DNA of 64,000 bases. Source: Pagrus major (Eukaryota > Chordata > Actinopteri > Spariformes > Sparidae). Positions 10,232 to 22,227 of this stretch are shown piece by piece. Position 1 is the first letter of the stretch; the number at the start of each line of letters is the position of its first letter. The stretch covers positions 19,306,660-19,370,659 of the forward strand of contig NC_133235.1 of the NCBI RefSeq assembly GCF_040436345.1, given 5' to 3'. Both the position numbers and the translations under genes were made by a program. Under the pieces are notes generated by a model. The model had not been told where the DNA came from. It worked only from the letters and a program-made list of their open reading frames with translations, and did no database searches.

Positions 10232-12656
10232 ATGGATGTGCCTCATCTCACCGAAGAAGAAATGGCAGAGATTAAAAAAGACGTGAGTACGATATTTCTG
10301 ACAAAAAAATCCTGCTCCCTTACAAATAATCGTGATCAGGTGAGGTTTGTGTGAAATATACACAGGTTTGTTGCTCTGCTTGGGCTTTGTGTGGAGCCTA
10401 TTTGGCGTTAAAGGCCTGTAAAAGGAGGAAACAGCCCACCACACCTTCCCTGTGCCCACATCAACACTCAGAGCTTTGGAGGATTTAACACAGTGTTGCT
10501 CAGTCTGTCTTATTAAAACACTAGCAGAAGCTAAAGCAGGGACAGACAGCTCTGTAACATGGACACCAGGGTATACAAGTGATTTCAGACCACCTGCCTC
10601 AGGCTGTATTTATTATTACCTGTTGTAGCCTTTGGTTTAGTGAAAACCCGCAGATCTACGGAAGCCCTGAGGGGTAAGTGGAAAAAGAAAAAATCAGGTG
10701 AACCTCAACTTTTATTTTAAGTTGATTTTAAGTTGGTGGAAAAAAATGAGGTCAGGGTGTGTCAGTATGACCTCAAATCAAATCAGATCAATTTTATTTA
10801 TAGAGTCCAAAATCACAATCACATCACCTCAGTGGGCTTTACAATCTGTACAGTGAACAACATCCTTTGTCCTTAGACCCTTGATTCGAGTGAGGAAAAA
10901 CTTGCCATATTGAGAAAAAAGCAACCTTTTGACAGGGGAAAGATGGAAGAAACCTCAGGAAGAGCCACAGAGGAGGGATCCCTCTCCCAGGATGGACAGA
11001 CATGCCGTAGATGTCGCATGTACAGAACAGAACGACAAAATCACAATTCACAAATTGCATTGACAGAATGATACTGATACAATTTATGTAATATATGTGA
11101 AGTGTGTGGATCCAGGAGACGACTGAGCAGGCAGAGGCATCGCCAAGTGGTGGTGGAAAAGGGCAGGCCACACAAGATAATTAGCAGTAAAAAAGAAAAC
11201 ATCAGAGTGAAGGGGCATCAAACTTAAAAGCCTTGAAACCACACTGTGATATTTTAGATATTTTTGACCAAATACCTCAAAATTGACAATGCGACAATAT
11301 CGTAGGGATGACTGTCCCTCAAAAAATATAATTAAAATGGGATTTTTGATTAATAATCATCAGTAATGTGGATGTAATGACTAAGGAAAGTATTAAAAAA
11401 TAAAAATATTACATCGATTTACTGTGATGCTGCCTTTAAAACTAAGAAAAGACAACAATTGTCATATCACGATATAGAGAGCTAAAGTCACGCCCCTTCC
11501 GGTTTGCCCCATGGGACCTTATTTCAGAAAAACTTTGTATGGTACTGAACGGAGAGAGACAAATAATTTTTGGATCCTGCTTGAATTCTGCCATGAACTA
11601 CACATATGATGGGCTCCACCGCGGAAGGGACATGAATTCAGCCCTCTATAACAATATCCAAAATCTGAATCAAAATATAGTCTCATATAAAGACCTATTG
11701 GTGGGTGAAAAAAAGGGTTTGCCATGATAATTTTTCTATTTTCTTTTATTATTATTTGTGAAAGCTTTGACCGTTTTGCCTCTTCAGGCTTCCATAACCT
11801 CCTCAGGCCCTTTGCAAAGAGTAACTCCTCACAACGCTCTCCTTTTTCCACCTGCTCTGGATTCCCAGGTGCTGACAAGACTGCGGCACTACCTCTGCGA
11901 CAAGATTAGAGCCGAACGCCACCTCGACTACCTGCGCGCTCGCAGGATCCTGACGCGGGACGACGCAGAGGAAATCAGCTGCAGGACCACGCAGACAAAG
12001 AGGACGGCCATGTTGTTGGACATTCTGGCCGAGAACCCCCTGGGCCTGGACGCCTTGTGTGACTCCATAAGGGAGATGCGCTCGCAAAACTTCATCATCA
12101 CCAAAATCACTGATGAGGTGCAAAAGGCCAAAAATGAGAAGATCGAGTCTCTCAGAGGTGAGTAAATCGCAATGAAATCAGTTTGTTTCCGTCATGTGTT
12201 TTTTCTGCTTCTGAATGCAGCTTTTTTTTCATCTGTAACTCCACAGCCGGGGCCTCCAGTTCCTCGTCTGACAGCAAACTCAGCACTCCGAGCACAACCA
12301 GCGACCTCACCACCATGTTTTCAAACAACTCCACAGTGCTCTTCCACCCAGATGGAGAGCGGAGCCCTTCCACTTCAGATGTGACGGGCTCGCTCACCCT
12401 GCCATCCATACAGAGAGGTGGAAGCTCGCCCTCTGGGGCTGGTGCTAGCATCGGCGTAGTTTCATCAACAACCTCCTCCAGCCTCCTGAGGCCCGGAGAC
12501 CCGGGAGCTCCTCCGCTACCGGACGAGGTAATGGTCGAATCCCCGTCCAACATAGATGCCGGAGCGCAGGGGTGCACCAGCAGCGGAGGAGACTCAAACT
12601 TCCAGCCGCTACGGTCGCGCTCGCTCGACCCGACGTCACATAGGAGCATCTTTTAA
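10232..12656 (+). CDS. bcl10: BCL10 immune signalling adaptor (CARD protein)
   Basis: Three coding exons, 10232-10282, 11869-12157 and 12247-12656, give 249 residues (human 233). The start is MDVPHLTEEEMAEIKKD, matching the human N-terminus. The CARD follows (about 12-105), with ERHLDYLRARRIL, DDAEEISCRT and the NFIITKITDEVQKAKNEK end of the domain all conserved. The C-terminal third is Ser/Thr-rich and keeps LRPGDPGAPPLP and the terminal PLRSRS motif of BCL10. BCL10 polymerises downstream of CARD9/11/14 and recruits MALT1 to activate NF-kB. Splice phases agree. Intron 1 (about 1.6 kb) carries an interspersed repeat. In human it is close to CCN1, MCOLN3 and SSX2IP, the same neighbours as here. 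Confidence 0.96.
10780..11165. repeat. Common teleost interspersed repeat in bcl10 intron 1
   Basis: Recognisable phrases are aattttatttatagagtcc, gaggaaaaacttgcc, aagaaacctcaggaagagc and gagggatccctctcccagg followed by atggacagacatgcc. I have seen this composite in many fish genomes; its class (possibly LINE-derived) I cannot assign. Confidence 0.65.
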
Positions 12657-13169
12657 CTTCACACCTCAAGAGACGGTTCTCATGCAGTTCATGGACAAAC
12701 CAACCTGGGCCAGTCAACTCATATAGGAACACTCTCTCACTCTCTGTTCTGGGTGTTGCTCTTGTCTTTGATTAGGCAGTTAGTGAGAAAATAATATGGG
12801 ATATATTATTACAATACCAATCAGCTTGTTACAGGAGAAAATGTGGGAAATTTGTCACTAGGGCTGTTAAGTTTAAAGTTCTTGATAATGGTGCCAATTC
12901 TAAATGAGGCCAAAATATTGCCTTAGTTTTAAGAAGTGATAGATTTTTTTTAAACCCTTTTTTATTGAACAAAAGAAGCCACATCTCAAATGTTAGATGT
13001 TCAGGGTTTGTATAAAGTCTCGAAAGTTTGGAAAGCGCTTGATTTGGATGTTTTCAAGGTTAGGAATACGCTTGATCAAATTTAGTCTTCAACTAAAATT
13101 ATCAACAGAATCTTGAGAAATAACAGTTTTGACGTCAGTCTAAGTAAGTTAGCCTGAAAACCTCTTTCT

Positions 13170-13398
13170 ACCAGCTGTCCAAAGCTCCTGCACTAGCGTG
13201 GTAAACACCAGCACTCCCCTGGTAGTTGGTCCGGCTAGCTGCATGGCTAACTGAGCTAACAAGCTAACAGTAGCTACAGTCATGGATAAACAGAATAAAA
13301 CTAGTAGCAGTTAACTGTTAGCCTACTCTGGGGATATGCTGCCCCTATTTGTTTGGAGAATGAATTCAACAGGTGGCCAATTCTTACGTATTGTAGCT
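13170..13398. repeat. Diverged TTAA-type element, copy 1
   Basis: It shares with the copy at 14676-14905 a run of gctaac/gctaca words, then ctctgg-(g/c)-(g/a)atatgctgcccc, tatttgt, a gaat(t) segment and a ccaatt...gtattgta-like end. Its right end, read inward, is AGCTACAATACGTAAGAAT next to TTAA at 13399-13402. The left end is not clear. Confidence 0.6.
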
Positions 13399-14675
13399 TT
13401 AAAGTTGTTAAAACTATGGATGCTTTGATACTTTGCCAAACTACGTCTTTAAATCGATTTGATTTCCAAAATATTACAACTATTTAAAAAAAACAGATCT
13501 ACAATCAGATTTTTAACCCAGATATTAACATTGTTACAAATGTGTTGGTATCTGTTCAGTGACTATTTCAGTCCCAACACTGTGTGCAGGTTGTTAATTT
13601 AAAAAAGAAACGGAGAATTTATATTTTGTGTGCCTTGGACTTGTTTTCTTTTTGTCATGCTATCAAAAGAGGTATTGAGTATCGTTTTTGTTTTTGTTTG
13701 TTTTCCCACTAGTAGCGTTTCAGATAAAAGAAAAATGTTTGAAATTCTGGTATTGTGACAACCTTATAATCCTTCATATACGCTTAATTTTCAACAAAAT
13801 GCAGTGTTTCATTTGCACAATCACTCATGTTAACCAAAAATTGTATAATATTTCAAATGAAACCATCTCGTCAACATATTTATTTGTTGTTTTTATGGCG
13901 TCGTATTTCACAAGAATTAAATAATAACCAAAGTGACAATATTTATTGATGGCTGTGGGTAAAAACTTGTATTTTTTGTAGTTGCGTTTATAGTAACAAT
14001 TTAGATATGATGATAAAGGCTGGAAGTCGTTGGTTAAGGTACCTTGAAATAACTTAAATTTCACTCTTAAAAAGCCATAGGAACCCTGCATGTAGTCTAA
14101 ATATAAGCAGGCGTACAAGAACTTTGCCTTTAAAAGAAAAAGGTCTGAAACCATTTGATTCATAATAACTTTCCTTCAAACTCCTTTCTGTGTATTGAGG
14201 TTTGGTACCCATGTCATGAGCTAAGAAAATCTGACTCATCCACTCCTACCCACTCCTCTTCTTTTACCAAAGGTGTGAATCCCTGAGAAACTGTTTAGTG
14301 TTTAATCACGGCAGCTACAGTTTAGATGCAGTGACAACGTCTATACACTGGAATGACTGCTTGAGCCTGTATGTGTGCAAGTCTGACGCTGCCTTTGACC
14401 AGAGCGATGTAGCTCCGAGTAATTTCCAGTTCACTGTGTGTAGCATTAGGCCAAGAGAAGTTTTTCACATTTTTGTCACTACACAAGTCTTGTATCACAA
14501 AGCACATCGTGGAATACAAACCGTGTCCTGCTTGTTACTCCACTCACTGGTCAAACTGTACAATCATCTGTTGCATACTAAAGGTTTTCTGTGTGAATTC
14601 GACTCATGTCTTTGTTCTTCATTGGAAATTAACGATGCAGTTTATTATCAGAGAGGGAGGACAAACTGTTATTAA

Positions 14676-14905
14676 AGGGAAAGTTCACCCCAAAAATCAA
14701 AAGCACTCTTTTTCACACATCCTCTTACCTGTAGTGCCTGTGCCGGGTTTGAAGCTCCTCGATAGCTAACTGGCTAACATCAGCTACAGTTGGCAGCAGT
14801 TAGCGGTTACTCTGGCAATATGCTGCCCCGTATTTGTATTGAGTATGAATTTAACACGTGGCTCAGGAAAATCGCAGACCAATTGCATGTGTTGTAAATC
14901 ACTCA
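14676..14905. repeat. Diverged TTAA-type element, copy 2
   Basis: The left end AGGGAAAGTTCACCCCAAAA follows TTAA at 14672-14675 and resembles the left end of the element at 3840. The interior matches copy 1 at 13170-13398 (tatgctgcccc core and ccaattgcatgtgttgta end). The right boundary is approximate. Confidence 0.6.
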
Positions 14906-16050
14906 CGTGACGCTACTCGGCCACTCAAATCATCAAGCATTTTGATTCAAATCAGACAGAGACACACAGAAAAAAGACAACAGTTGAGAGAAAATACAGG
15001 AAACAGGTTTTAATCAAAAATCATAATTAGTCTGACTCGTATCTGAATCTGTGGTGTGGAGATTATTTAAAGCGACTATGTGAAGCACCACTACTAGACA
15101 AAGCACAGAGCATGTTTTCAGCAAACATACTCACTCAATCCAAACTGAGGGCGCAGGAAATAAAACAGTTTTTATGGACTGAATTATAACACATAACTCG
15201 CGGACGTTGGCAGGTGTAGCTCCGCAGAGAGAAATTGTTCCTAAATGAAACTGCTCACAACAAATGCAAATGATATTTTTGTGTGTGCGTGCGAGGATTC
15301 TGTAACGGAGGCGCTCTATTTTAGTTTTGGAAAAACTGGAAAAGCTTTGAATGACGCAGAGGAGTGACAGTCATTGTGGTGGAGGCTGGTGTGGTGACTG
15401 CATCTGATCTTCACAGACAGCAGAGAGTGTCAGTGTAGACGCTCTGTGGCTCGCTGGTGCACAGCAGGTATTTCATTTTAATGTTACTTATTACATATAT
15501 GTTGGCTTTCTCTCACAAGCTGGAGCTTTTACTCTTTATATTAAAAATATATAGATATTTTCCAGGCAGGGGTTGTAGAAAATATGATATAATTACATGA
15601 CTAATATCTACAATGTGAGTGCATTTAACTTTCTATCATGTCTGTGATTTCGTTAAAATGCTTTTGAAATGTAATACTTTCATATGTGAAGTAATTTGCT
15701 TCATAAGTAGTTTAAATGTGCTTTTGCTCTCTGCTGTTGCAGGCAGGTCTGCCACAGTAAGCTTTTGTTGAGCTAAAAATGGATGAGCGATGCTGCAAAA
15801 CACCTTTTTTCTACTTTAAAGAGCATTAAACCTAATATTAGCGTAATTATCATGCACTCCAGACTAACATTTGAGAGAGTTGAGAGAGTGACAGCAGTGA
15901 GAACATGCAGGAGAACCAGTTTGATAAACATCAGAATGACAGGAATGGTTGAACTTTTACCTTCAACATACATCTTATACGTGTAATCTGATTCAGTCTT
16001 TAACAATAAGAAGAAAAACACAAAACTGTCTTGTCATAAATAGTCAAATA

Positions 16051-19000
16051 ATGGAGGACCGTGAGCAGCTGTTGACCCCGAGGTCAGAGGAGAGGAGTCT
16101 GAACGGCCACTGCAGGTGGAGCACTCACACTCGCAGCCTGCAGTCGAAGGTGGTGGAGGACTTCAGACGGAGGCTCAAGTATTTCTTCATGAACCCCTGC
16201 GAGAAATACAGAGCCAGGGGTCGAAAACCATGGAAACTGATGTTACAAATACTAAAAATTGCAATCATCACAGTCCAGGTAGGACACAGAACTCTTTAGT
16301 TAGTGTTGGCTATATGTCTCTTTGTCTCAGATCTATGTTTTCTTCTTTTAGTTAGTCTCTTTTGGCCTCAGCAACGAAATGATGGTCACCTTCAAAGACG
16401 AGAACCTGGTGACGTTCAGACACCTGTTTCTAAAAGGATACAAGGATCACCGACTGGGAAGCTACGCACTGTACACGAAAGATGATGTGTACGATCACAT
16501 CTACTACGTTATCAACAGGGTAACTTTAGATTGAAGACAACAGTTTATTATCACCCTGCCACCTTTCTAGCTTCAGACAGTGTTCTGGGGACCTTATTTT
16601 CCTCTTAGAACAACTTGTTTATTCAGTTATGGAAAAAAATATTAAAATATTACCTCATTAATATTGTAAATAATAATATTCTGAGTTTTAAGTTCTTCTC
16701 CAAAACTACGTAGTGCCCCTTTAATGGTAAAAGATGTTTAATCTCTAATGTTTTTTCCCTCCTCTTTTCATATTTACTTTTCAGTACACCAATCTCCAAA
16801 ACCTGACAGTAGGTAACCTCGCATACGAGATGGTTGATGGGGAGTACACCGCCCTGTCTGTGTGTCAGGAGTTTTACAGAAACAGCAGCATCGACCCAGG
16901 AAATGAGACCTTTGACATTGATCCATATATTGAAAAAGGTATAAAAGCACAAAATTGCTCTAAAAAGACTGGTGTAAGATGTATCAGTAAGACGGAAGAT
17001 GTATTTATGGAAGGTGAATCATGGCATGAATGGAAAATAATCATAATGTGGATTCACATGTGACTCCTTGAAAAGAGGAAGCCTGTACTGTATTGTGTAG
17101 TGTTTGACTAACTGATCTAACTGAACTTGCTGTATTTCCTCCTCACAGATTGCGTTTCCATATATCCCATGCAGTCGTTTGACAACAGCAGCACTTTGCT
17201 GACACACATCAACTTCAGCTTAGATTTCAAAAGGTGACCTGAAGTGAAAACACTGGTTACGTGCCGGCCGATAAGAGTGCTGCCTGCTAATGTGTGTTTG
17301 TGTGTCGATGCAGGCTGCTATCAGTGAGAATCAACCTGACTCTGAAAACCATCAATCTGCAGACTGTGCGCCACCACGAGCTACCAGACTGCTATGACTT
17401 CCATATAATGGTTGGTGACGACGCACGTCTGAGCTGGTATTTTAACAGATGAAAACACACATGCTCAGACATAATTTGTCTTTGTTTTATAACAGATCAC
17501 ATTTGACAACCGTGCACACAGTGGAAAGATAAAGGTTGATATTGAAAATGAAGTACGAATCTATGAATGCAGAGACTGGAACGTGGAGGGCACTTGTAAG
17601 TTTTGACCCAGCTAAATATGAAATGACTCATAATGGTTTTGGCTTTGAAGGCCAGCAGGGGGCACCGTGATTTTACTCTGCAGCTTGTAAACTGGCCTGA
17701 AATCTGTCTTTCTGTTTTTCCAGCTGATAAAAACGATTACCTCCTCTTGTCCTTTGATTCTGTGGTCATCCTCGCCTGCTTCACCTCGCTCATCCTCTGC
17801 ACAAGATCTGTCATCAATGGCATCCAACTCCAGTTTGTGAGTCATGAGAAATCACCACTGATGAATGTACAGGATTTTGGTAAATTCAGCCACAATTACA
17901 GTTGAGTCATCAGGACATTAATCCAGTAATAAATTAAACATTTAACCAGCATCAGATGAAGGACTGTAAATACAGGACACTGAGCTCCTCTGTGTTTTTA
18001 TGGGGTTTGTGGGGCTTTAAGTATTTAAATTTCACTACTTTTAAGTCGAGCTGCAACAATTAGTCGATTAATCAATAAGTCAATGGAAAGAAATTTAACA
18101 TTTGCTGGTTCCAGCTTCTTAGATGTGAGATTTGCAACTTTTCTTTGTCATTGATGATAGCAAATGAAGCGTCTCTAAATTGAAAAAACTTAGTTTTTGT
18201 GCAACCAGTGTGAAAAACTAGTCTGGTGGTCAGAAATGACTCCTGGTTTGTTGGGTATCTTATTAATTGTGTTTTATGATATCTGGGTTTCTCTCATGCA
18301 GGAGTTCAACACGTTCTTCCACGCCAACTACAATAAAATTGTGTCTTGGTCGGACCGAATGGAGTTTGTGAACGGCTGGTACATCCTCATCATCGTGAGT
18401 GACACGTTGACCATCGCTGGGTCAGCGCTCAAAATTGGAATACAAACAAAGGTTTGTTATCACTGAGCCTTATTGTTTATATTCTTAATTAGATTATTCA
18501 CTGTGGGGCTGAGGGACCTTTGCAGCATGTTATATGAACATGGAAGTGTACTTTTCCTCTTGCAGTACCTGACAAACTATGACGTCTGCAGTATCTTGCT
18601 GGGAACGGCCACGATGCTCGTCTGGGTTGGTGTGATTCGTTACCTTGGTTTCTTCAAGAAATACAATGTAAGAGCTTTACTGACGTTGCTTATTGTTTTT
18701 ATGCATCAGCCAACCTGTTTAAAGTAGATAAAAGCATATCCTGAAAATCTTTATTCCTTTCTAGATATTAATCTTAACTCTGAGGGCGGCATTCCCAAAT
18801 GTGATCCGATTCTGCTGCTGTGCCGCCATGATCTACCTTGGCTACTGTTTCTGCGGTTGGATCGTCCTCGGGCCTTATCATGACAAAGTATGAAAATGAT
18901 AATCATTCTGTTTCAAGTGTCAGCGTGGCCCAATAAATCCCCCTTAAGTTAATTAACTTCATTATCAAATCATTTCTTTCTCCAGTTCCGAACTCTCGAC

Positions 19001-19452
19001 AAGGTGACAGAGTGCCTCTTCTCTCTCATCAACGGGGACGACATGTACGCCACCTTCCTGAAGATGAGAGACAAGAGCTACATGGTGTGGCTCTTCAGCA
19101 GACTCTACCTCTACTCCTTCATCTCCCTCTTCATCTACATGGTGCTCAGCCTGTTCATCGCTCTCATTACTGACACCTATGAGACCATCAAGGTCAGTCC
19201 GAGTGCTGTGCATTCACAGACTGAGAAATATTCCTAGATGTTACTGTAAGTAGAAGTTTTTTTTTAATGTATCCTTTAGTACTCTAATACTCTTCAATGG
19301 TTCTTTCCCAGCACCACCAGCAGGAGAAGGTACCAGTGTCCCAGCTTCAGGCCTTCATAGCAGAGTGCAGGGACCAGCCCGACTCTGGAAGATACCAGAC
19401 TGATGAGGACTCAGCTTCCTGCTGCCTCTCTCCGTGCTGCTGCTTTCGATGA
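16051..19452 (+). CDS. mcoln3: Mucolipin-3-like endolysosomal cation channel (TRPML)
   Basis: Twelve coding exons: 16051-16278, 16352-16519, 16785-16938, 17149-17233, 17314-17410, 17496-17595, 17724-17836, 18302-18451, 18566-18667, 18765-18887, 18986-19192 and 19312-19452. They give 555 residues (human MCOLN3 553). All phases agree. Seen in order: the [19 protein letters not shown] stretch before TM1, TM1 (about 66-86), the large luminal loop with NLTVG glycosylation sequons and LPDCYDF, TM2-TM6, the pore loop FSLINGDDM with NGDD at 456-459, the [19 protein letters not shown] helix and a Cys-rich tail ([10 protein letters not shown]) suited to palmitoylation. TRPML channels are PI(3,5)P2-gated Ca2+/Na+ channels of endosomes and lysosomes. 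[14 protein letters not shown] and [12 protein letters not shown] favour MCOLN3 over MCOLN2. The donor of exon 5 (ATG|GTTGGT) is weak. The a/b paralogue is not resolved. Confidence 0.93.
16545..16720. repeat. TTAA-type element in mcoln3 intron 2
   Basis: It ends ...CAAAACTACGTAGTGCCCCT followed by TTAA at 16721-16724, so its inward-read terminus is AGGGGCACTACGTAG. The body matches the minus strand at about 9184-9290. The left boundary is unclear and may be truncated. Confidence 0.55.
18044..18190. repeat. Fragment of a GCTGCAAC...TCGATTAATC repeat
   Basis: It starts gagctgcaacaattagtcga and includes the ccagcttcttagatgtgaga phrase. This is a widespread percomorph short repeat; other copies lie at about 36590-37165 and 46404-46625. 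Located in mcoln3 intron 7. Confidence 0.6.
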
Positions 19453-19995
19453 ACTGAGGAAATGTGGGTTTTTCTTTTTCCACATGTGGATTAGGAGCTG
19501 CCGCAGAGAGTCCTGACTGTCTGCATGGAGCATCTGATTATACTGACGCGTGACAGGAATGCAAGAATATATTCTTCCTCAAGTAGAACTTCTTTAACTC
19601 CTGTTTTTTTTACTTGACTTGATGAGCACTACTGTTGTAAAATGCTAAACTAAAAGGCACTAGAGTATAAAACCAATTAAAGAATTAAAATGTGAAAATA
19701 GATTTATGGATTTTAAGATCTAACTCACCCTTAATGTACTTTATAATGAAAAAAGCTTCTTTGTAAGTGTAAATTTCATTATAATGTATTGCTTTATTGT
19801 ATCTTGTTGTACTGTACATGATTTCTATGGGCTATGTAAATATATTGATATATGAACTAAATGGATTGCCTCCATGGTTTCACTTTATGTATTTTTGTGC
19901 TGTATTTTTTGTAAGTTTAGCACTTTTGACAAAGTGAATTTTCTTTTTTGCTGACGAAGTTGTACTTTTGAAGTCCGTTTACACCAGTTACAGAA

Positions 19996-20001
19996 AATAA
20001 A
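19996..20001 (+). terminator. Likely mcoln3 poly(A) signal
   Basis: An AATAAA hexamer about 545 bases after the stop codon, after AT-rich 3' untranslated sequence. It is the first canonical plus-strand hexamer I noticed downstream of the gene. Confidence 0.5.
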
Positions 20002-20048
20002 AATTGATGAAAACTGACATAGACAGTCATAATTATGTGTAAATGTTA

Positions 20049-20345
20049 ACTTTATATCTCATAATTTCAATTTTATGTCATAATTCTATTGTCATGATTT
20101 CGATTTAATCTTATAATTCTGACTTTATATCTCCTAAATTTGACTTTTTATCTCACAGTTCTGTTTTTTATCACATAATTCTGACTTCTTATCTCCTAAA
20201 TTTGATTTTTAATCTCATTAAATTTGCCTTTTTATCTCATACATTTGACTTTTTATCTCATAAGATTGACTTTTTATTTCTTAAATTTGACTTTTAATCT
20301 CATAATCATGATTTTTTTATCTCATATTTTTTAATTATGACTTGT
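20049..20345. repeat. T-rich minisatellite, about 21-bp unit
   Basis: About 13 imperfect copies of a unit close to gactttttatctcataattt. Unit variants include ctcctaaattt and ctcataatc. It begins just after the likely end of mcoln3. Confidence 0.8.
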
Positions 20346-22227
20346 TTTTAATCATTTCGACTATGGGAATAGTTTTCATCTTATTTATTTTTCTCTTTAT
20401 CTGGTGAAAATGGGCTTCCTTATGTTTCTGACTCAGTCTGGTTATATCCCATTCTAATTTATCCTCAACATATTTTCACTATGAAAGAAGTATGTATTGG
20501 ACATGTAGCCTGCTGCAGTAAATTGCATGTGGTATATATTGAAAATACCTGTAAACTGTGGACAGATAACACAGTGCGGTAGATCTCGCAGCTGTGTGGC
20601 TGTGTAGGTGTGTATGTGACTCTGGCCTCTCGCTGTCGCTGCAGTGCTTCATGACACCTGACAGCTTTTCTCATTTGCATAATCCACACATGTTCTCATC
20701 CAATGCACGGCTCACATACTGGTTGCTTAACAACGCTGCCTCCAATAAAAATGACGTTTGGTCTGAAGCTGACGGAGGGACACACTTAAAAAAACACACA
20801 CAATCAGCTGCAGCAGCAGCAGCCTGAGCGAGCCTACCTCATTACTGCCGGGACATCTCTGCTGCTTGACTGCGTCCACACCAGGAGTAGGTGAGGTTTC
20901 TGCTTGTTTCTGCTGCCGACAAGGTGACGACTGGACCAAGACACGGCAGTCGCTGGTGTTTTCAGTGAAGGAGCTTTTGGTTAGTTTTGTCCAGCAGCAC
21001 CAAACTTGACTTCTATCGGAGTGAGTTGACCCGTTTCACACCGTACCCGTGAGTATGTTTGACTTCAGTTAGCATGCAGCTAACACCCATGTTAGCAAAA
21101 CAGTGCGAACTAACGTCATGAGGACAGCAGTTTATACGCGTTTATAAATTCCGATAGCTTACCTCAAGTTCATCTTACAAATAAGAAATATTAGGCGAAG
21201 TTACCCAGCTAAGGTGAAGCATTTCAAGCCATCTACTTAACGCTAAAGTTGGAAAATCTTTTCACTTTAACCCTGTAGTTAAATAAAAATTAAAAACACA
21301 GTTGTGGCTGTCGAGGGTTTAGCAAACTAGCTAACGTTAGCTAACTTTGCAAACGTTACCTGGTAACGTGACGTAGCTACGTCAAGCCAACTAACCTAGA
21401 AGTTAGCTTACTCTTAATTTCTATGGCATCTTTATTTAAAATGATATATCCTGAAGGCAAATTACTTCTTTAAAACGAAGCCCACTTTGCCTCCGCCTCT
21501 CTAACTTTTTAGATAACACTTGTGTATGTCTTCTGGTTTGTTAGATAAGAACATTTGAGTGTCTGCTGGGTTGCACATTGACATAGCAGACACACTGTGC
21601 CCTCTCCTCATAAACATGTTGCTCTCACGCTTTTGTTTTTGCATTGCTTGACAAGACTGCAGCGTTTTCTCGTTTGTTCGTCACCATAATGTCCCTGACA
21701 GCCCCTGAACACAAGTTAGAACATTTCATTTTATTGTAAAGGTGGTGGGAGTGTCAAGTGAAACATATCTCGTTCATCTTGTTTCACCAGAACATGTTTG
21801 GATGATAGTAATATATTCCCAAGAGCATGAAAGTTAAATATACACTTGGATTTAAAGCCCCACTGTAATGGCTTTCTCTCATTTTATCTGCTTAAATCTT
21901 TTGGCTACAGAGTGAGATCATCTTACTACCCTGCGATTTAGTTGCCAACGACCAATAGGAGGGCACTCTTAAACCCCAATCTAACCCCTGCTGGCACACA
22001 TGGCACAGTTAATCCTGTGTGGGTGAGGCAGCAGCACAGATTATTATTGCTGGTGTATCTCATGGCTTGATGCTCCATTGCAGGGCTCATCTCCAGTGGG
22101 AGCTTCCGATCCACCGCCTGACGGCTAATCCGCCTCCTGGCTTGATAACTCATGTCCCTGCACCCTCGTTTCCTGATGTGTCGGTGATATGGGAGAGTGG
22201 TGGACAACTGTGCCAATAGGGACATCT
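20346..22227. other. ssx2ip upstream region
   Basis: No coding sequence supported. A GC-richer segment at about 20740-21060 contains caataaaaatgacgt-like sequence, a CAGCAG run and possible splice donors (ggagtag|gtgagg near 20890; cgtacccg|tgagta near 21047). A non-coding first exon of ssx2ip is therefore likely here, but its borders cannot be set from sequence alone. Repeated gctaac words near 21070-21410 resemble short-repeat debris. Confidence 0.4.

Larger units (their letters stand above)
12657..16050. other. bcl10 3' flank and mcoln3 upstream region
   Basis: No further gene supported. The left part is presumably bcl10 3' untranslated sequence, with no poly(A) site chosen. Two diverged copies of one repeat lie at about 13170-13398 and 14676-14905. 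The right end (about 15340-15480) is richer in GC and ends in a possible splice donor, cagcag|gtattt near 15467, so a non-coding first exon of mcoln3 could lie there; this is a guess. Confidence 0.5.

Noticed and set aside
11519-11878. 119-codon minus-strand frame overlapping bcl10 intron 1 and exon 2.
   Set aside because: Antisense shadow of the bcl10 exon plus open AT-rich intron; no homology recognised.
12152-12649. 165-codon minus-strand frame antisense to bcl10 exon 3.
   Set aside because: It mirrors the Ser/Pro-rich C-terminal exon of bcl10; composition, not selection, explains it.
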